Program-made: the position numbers and the translations under genes
Assembly: GCF_013177455.1 (NCBI RefSeq)
Contig: NZ_CP053660.1
Coordinates: 3,906,001 to 3,970,000, forward strand
DNA length: 64,000 nt
Direction: 5' to 3'
Source: Nocardioides marmotae
Lineage (GTDB): Bacteria > Actinomycetota > Actinomycetes > Propionibacteriales > Nocardioidaceae
Notes under the pieces: generated by a model
Databases searched by the model: none
What the model saw: only the letters and a program-made list of their open reading frames with translations
What the model was told of the DNA's origin: nothing
Shown here: piece by piece, positions 60,898 to 64,000 of the stretch
Layout of the letters: the number at the start of each line of letters is the position of its first letter
Position numbering within the stretch: position 1 is the first letter of the stretch

Positions 60898-62738
60898 GCC
60901 GGCACCCGCGGCGTCGTGGTGGCACCGACGTCGGGGCGGGAGGCGCGGGCATACCGGTTGACGCCCCACCCGAGACCGAGCACCAGGGCGATCGAGCAGA
61001 GCAGGACGATCGACCCCGCGGCCAGCCACAGCCACCCCGGTACGTCGTCGGAGAGCTCGCGCTGGAGCAGCAGCTTCTCCTCGTCGAAGGGCCGGGTGCC
61101 GTCCTCGACCGGGATCTCCGGCTCGCCGAGCGCGGCGTCCTCGGGGAGGTAGACCGGCATCGCGGTCAGCTCCCGCCCGTCGTGGAGCCGGACCATCGTC
61201 TTCCACGTCCCGTCGGCCGGGACCGGGGCGGTCGTGCGCCACACCCCGTCGCGGCCCTCCTCGAGGTGGTCGATCGCCAGGCCGTCGGTGCCGGCACCGC
61301 CCTGCCAACCGGTCACGGTCAGCCAGGCCGGCTCCCCGGCCACCGGGTCACGGTCGAAGCTGACCTCCAGCTCGACCTGGCCGGAGCCGGCGTCGGAGAC
61401 CGCGACCGTGCCGTGCAGGTCCTCGGGGTGGGTGGCGATCACGCCGTTGGTCGCGCAGGCCGCGATCGCCACCAGGGCGAGCGCGAAGAGCAGCCGCGGG
61501 CGGAGCGCGTCGGGGAGGTTGCGGCGCAGGCCCAGGACGAGCAGGCTGCCGAGCAGACCCGCGGCCGCCCCGGCCACGGTCGCCATCGCGACGCCCTCCA
61601 CGAGGATGTCGGAGGTCCACGGGAGCGGGAAGGCGATCTGGGTCCAGGCGTGCTCGGCGGCGTACCCCAGGGTGCCGATGAGCACGCCGCTGGTGAGACC
61701 GAGCGCGATCGGCCGGTGGGCCAGGCGCAGCGCGACCAGCTCCACGATGACGGCCTCGGCGAGGTAGAGCGGCACGGCCGCCCACAGCTCGCCCAGCCCC
61801 GGCCCGACGACGACGCTGACCCCGCCGCGGACCACGAGGTAGAACAGCACCGCGGCGATCGCCGCGCCCCGCCCGATCCACAGCCGCGCCACCACCAGGC
61901 TGAACGCCGCGGCCAGCGCGATCAGGAAGGGCTGGAGCACGAGCCGGAACTGCGGGACGCCGAAGTCGAACTCGGCCTGGAAGACGCTCATCCCGATGAG
62001 CAGCCCGCCCACCAGGCTCGCCTTGAGCACGTACGTCGCCACCGGGCTGGTCCGCCGGCCGGTGCGCTCGGTGGCGGTGCGGCCCTCCTCGAAGAGGACC
62101 GCCATCGCGACGAGCGAGAGACCGGCGCCGCCGATGAGCATCAGGTGGGTCGGCCCCCACAGGGTCACGTCCTGGCCGAAGATGCGGTGCCACACGTCGT
62201 CCAGCGGGAAGCCGAGCAGCGCGTAGGTGCCGGCGCCGGTGAGCAGCACGCCGCCGGCGGGCGCGTTCCACCCGGGCGCCAGCCGCACGCCGGACGGACC
62301 GACCTCGTCCTGGCGCGGGAGGGCGCAGGCGAGCACGCCGGCCGCGGAGATGCCGAAGAGGCCGAACAGGATCGGGTAGTGCGCCGGGTTCGCCAGCGGC
62401 CCCTCGTCGCGGCCGAGCCCGATGTGCAGCGCGATGTCCCAGTACATGCCGAGCAGCGCGGTGATGAGCGAGACCATCGCGACCATCAGGGGCACCTGCG
62501 CCCACGGCGCGACCGTGCCGAAGAAGCGGGAACGGTCCATCCGCTCCATCAACCGGGTCAGTGCCGGCAACCGGTCCGAGCGGTGCGCGATCACGACGGC
62601 TCCGAGCGCGATGGTCATCGCCAGAGCGAGACCCGAGGCGAGCGCCACCTCGCTGAGCGCAGCGGCGCCCGCGGGGCGGTCCTCAACCGCAGTGGGGGCA
62701 GCGGCGACGACGTCCGCGATCCGGTTCGAGAGATGCAT
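60894..62738 (-). CDS. Polytopic membrane protein with extracytoplasmic beta domain
   Basis: 614 residues with about 10-12 membrane helices, then a soluble region (HPEDLHGTVAVSDAGSGQVE, a CopC/FixH-like beta fold to my eye) and a final helix near the C-terminus. Its promoter faces a MerR-family gene. Might handle a metal or small cation; no signature confirms this. ATG 62738 overlaps nothing; a TGTAAC direct repeat lies in the 52-bp gap to merR. Confidence 0.7.
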   Translation of the reverse strand: MHLSNRIADVVAAAPTAVEDRPAGAAALSEVALASGLALAMTIALGAVVIAHRSDRLPALTRLMERMDRSRFFGTVAPWAQVPLMVAMVSLITALLGMYWDIALHIGLGRDEGPLANPAHYPILFGLFGISAAGVLACALPRQDEVGPSGVRLAPGWNAPAGGVLLTGAGTYALLGFPLDDVWHRIFGQDVTLWGPTHLMLIGGAGLSLVAMAVLFEEGRTATERTGRRTSPVATYVLKASLVGGLLIGMSVFQAEFDFGVPQFRLVLQPFLIALAAAFSLVVARLWIGRGAAIAAVLFYLVVRGGVSVVVGPGLGELWAAVPLYLAEAVIVELVALRLAHRPIALGLTSGVLIGTLGYAAEHAWTQIAFPLPWTSDILVEGVAMATVAGAAAGLLGSLLVLGLRRNLPDALRPRLLFALALVAIAACATNGVIATHPEDLHGTVAVSDAGSGQVELEVSFDRDPVAGEPAWLTVTGWQGGAGTDGLAIDHLEEGRDGVWRTTAPVPADGTWKTMVRLHDGRELTAMPVYLPEDAALGEPEIPVEDGTRPFDEEKLLLQRELSDDVPGWLWLAAGSIVLLCSIALVLGLGWGVNRYARASRPDVGATTTPRVPA

Positions 62739-62745
62739 AGAAGTA

Positions 62746-62766
62746 TGTAACATTGTTCGGTGTAAC
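62746..62766. promoter_or_regulatory. Candidate MerR operator (direct repeat TGTAAC)
   Basis: TGTAAC at 62746-62751 and 62761-62766, 15 nt apart, in the AT-rich 52-bp gap between the polytopic membrane gene and the MerR gene. Could be the binding site of this MerR regulator. Confidence 0.45.
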
Positions 62767-62790
62767 CATCGCAAGGGATACGATCGCAGC

Positions 62791-63582
62791 GTGGTCGAGC
62801 ACACGTCCCCCCTCGAGGCGGACGATCCGACGGGCCACGGCGCCGACGAGGCCTTCGTCGTCGAGGAGCTCGCGCGTCGGACCGGGGTCTCGGTCCGCTC
62901 GCTGCGCAACTACCAGTCCCGCAGGCTCCTCCCCCCGCCGGTCCTCCGCGGGCGCACGGGCTACTACGGCCCCGAGCACATCGAGCGGGTCCGGCTCGTC
63001 CAGCAGCTGCGGGCCGCAGGGCTCAAGCTCGACGGGATCGCGCGGATGCTGGACAGCGACACCACCGCGGACGGCCAGCTCCTGGCCTTCACCGAGCACG
63101 CGCGGGGCATGTTCACCGCACCCGAGCCGGAGACCACCACGCTCGCCGACCTCGTCGACCGCTTCCGCCTCGACGCGGAGTCCGCCCCGGCCGTGCTGGA
63201 GACCGCCCTGCGGCTCGGGCTCGTCCGCGAGGCACCGGACGCCCCCGACGGGGAGCCGCGGGTCGAGGTCGTCGCGCCCGCGCTCCTGGCGGCGGGCGAG
63301 GAGGCGATGCGACTGCTGGGCCTCGACGCCCCGGGCGCGCTGGACCTGCTCGAGCGGTTGCGCCGCCACGCGGACGGCGTCGCCAAGCTGTACGTCGAGC
63401 TGTTCGTCGACCGGGTCTGGCAGCCGTTCGTGGACGCCGGCAAGCCCGCGGTCGCCTGGCCCGACGTGGAGCAGGCCCTCGACGACCTGCGCCAGCTCGC
63501 GACCCGGGCCCTGGAGGCCACCTTCGGCCTCGCCATGGTCCACCGCGTCGAGCGGGTTCTCGGCGAGCGCCCGCACGGCTGA
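62791..63582 (+). CDS. MerR-family transcriptional regulator
   Basis: 263 residues. N-terminal MerR domain: VEELARRTGVSVRSLRNYQS, LLPPPVLRGRTGYYGPEHIERVRLVQQLR. The C-terminal ~150 residues (DLVDRFRLDAESAP etc.) have no Cys or His metal site, so an organic or redox signal seems more likely. A TACGAT hexamer 6 nt before the GTG suggests a leaderless mRNA. It probably regulates the divergent membrane operon. Confidence 0.85.
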   Translation: MVEHTSPLEADDPTGHGADEAFVVEELARRTGVSVRSLRNYQSRRLLPPPVLRGRTGYYGPEHIERVRLVQQLRAAGLKLDGIARMLDSDTTADGQLLAFTEHARGMFTAPEPETTTLADLVDRFRLDAESAPAVLETALRLGLVREAPDAPDGEPRVEVVAPALLAAGEEAMRLLGLDAPGALDLLERLRRHADGVAKLYVELFVDRVWQPFVDAGKPAVAWPDVEQALDDLRQLATRALEATFGLAMVHRVERVLGERPHG

Positions 63583-63655
63583 CCGCGGGGGCTGGGCGGG
63601 CTTCGCTCTCGTCGCGTAGCCGTCTGGCGAACGGCCGGCTCACCGCTGGGGCCGG

Positions 63656-64000
63656 CTAGGGGGTTCTCGAGAGCCTGGCCAGGATGGTTTGAACGCGGGC
63701 GCGCAGGAGCCGCTGCAGCAGCGCCGGGTACAGGTGCACGAGCAGTCCGAGGGCGACCAGCCACACAGCGCCGTGCCATGCCCCTGTCGACAGCATGCCG
63801 AGAGCCACAGCCGCGGTGACGACCAGGCAGATGCCGTGGCCGACTTCGGAGCGCCGGGTGTCCTGATCGAGCTCTTCCAGGCCCTCCCGCGTGCCGCTGA
63901 AGCCACGTTCCCTGGCTATGACCCGGTTCCATCCGATGGCGTCGAGCAGCTTCCCGAACAGCCGAACCCCGAGTGCCGAGTAGAGCCGCGGCTCCCCATG
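63656..64000 (-). CDS. Membrane protein, CrtO-like acyltransferase-type, N-terminus cut by window end
   Basis: The last 114 codons of a minus-strand gene. LYSALGVRLFGKLLDAIGWN and RERGFSGTREGLEELDQDTR resemble the CrtO-like (glycosyl-4,4'-diaponeurosporenoate acyltransferase-type) family; two hydrophobic helices follow (CLVVTAAVALGML and AVWLVALGLLVHLYPALL). The start lies outside the window. Function assignment is weak. Confidence 0.5.
   Translation of the reverse strand, partial: HGEPRLYSALGVRLFGKLLDAIGWNRVIARERGFSGTREGLEELDQDTRRSEVGHGICLVVTAAVALGMLSTGAWHGAVWLVALGLLVHLYPALLQRLLRARVQTILARLSRTP

Overview
The window comes from a very GC-rich actinobacterial chromosome. Codon third positions are almost all G or C. 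GTG starts, 4-nt ATGA/GTGA gene overlaps and probable leaderless mRNAs are frequent, and families typical of Actinobacteria are present (CsoR, DUF5709, GAP/SfLAP, SigB-type promoter, LacI-ABC sugar operons). A Nocardioides-like member of the Propionibacteriales is my best guess; this is inference from composition and gene style, not from a marker gene.

Layout. 0-3.8 kb: end of a PiT phosphate transporter, a DUF559/AbiEi-like protein bracketed by long palindromic repeats, a MutT1-type Nudix/phosphatase and a membrane-anchored unknown. 3.8-7.5 kb: a CsoR-controlled copper export operon (csoR, copZ, a His-rich anchored protein, copA). 7.6-11.2 kb: a small acidic protein, a cold-shock protein, and a two-gene module of an MFS transporter with a C-terminal cyclic-nucleotide-binding domain overlapping a DUF2652 protein that looks like a class III nucleotide cyclase. 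11.2-15.2 kb: a solo SF2 helicase, a GNAT acetyltransferase, a class II glutamine amidotransferase and a GAP-family membrane protein. 15.3-16.8 kb: a retron, with a candidate msr-msd RNA, its promoter and the reverse transcriptase. 16.9-18.6 kb: a membrane protein / XRE regulator / oxidoreductase operon with two identical operators over its promoter. 18.6-20.7 kb: a beta-lactamase-like lipoprotein with no normal start codon, a fourth palindromic element, a CmoM-like methyltransferase and tRNA-Lys.

20.7-39.1 kb is a catabolic island. A LacI-family regulator and six copies of one operator (roughly CAAATCG(N)TTTGG) lie next to an SDR/amidohydrolase operon, a Rieske protein, a GH10 xylanase, a sugar ABC transporter operon with a phosphomannose-isomerase-like cupin, a five-gene operon (Gfo/Idh/MocA, PhyH-type dioxygenase, sugar epimerase, glycosidase-like protein, zinc dehydrogenase) and a three-gene operon (ThuA, nucleoside hydrolase, ribokinase). 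The set suggests uptake and breakdown of a glycoside that may include a ribosyl part.

39.1-47.2 kb holds a structured intergenic region with a 22-bp tandem repeat, a crotonase, a coiled-coil membrane protein with internal 63-residue repeats, a thioesterase, type II NADH dehydrogenase, an RsbW-like protein and two CrcB fluoride channels behind a SigB-type promoter, a zincin, and tRNA-Asp, tRNA-Glu and tRNA-Phe. 47.4-54.4 kb is a putative aromatic or heterocycle degradation cluster (LigA/LigB dioxygenase, IclR regulator, amidohydrolase, CoA-transferase, citryl-CoA-lyase-like protein, quinone-oxidoreductase-like protein). Three control regions there share a CGGACA-N2-TGTCCG palindrome. 54.4-64 kb has a small GTPase, an OYE-family enzyme, an aldehyde dehydrogenase/GMC oxidoreductase pair, DUF5709, an anti-sigma-like ATPase, a polytopic membrane protein with a coupled 51-residue partner opposite a MerR regulator, and a truncated membrane protein at the end.
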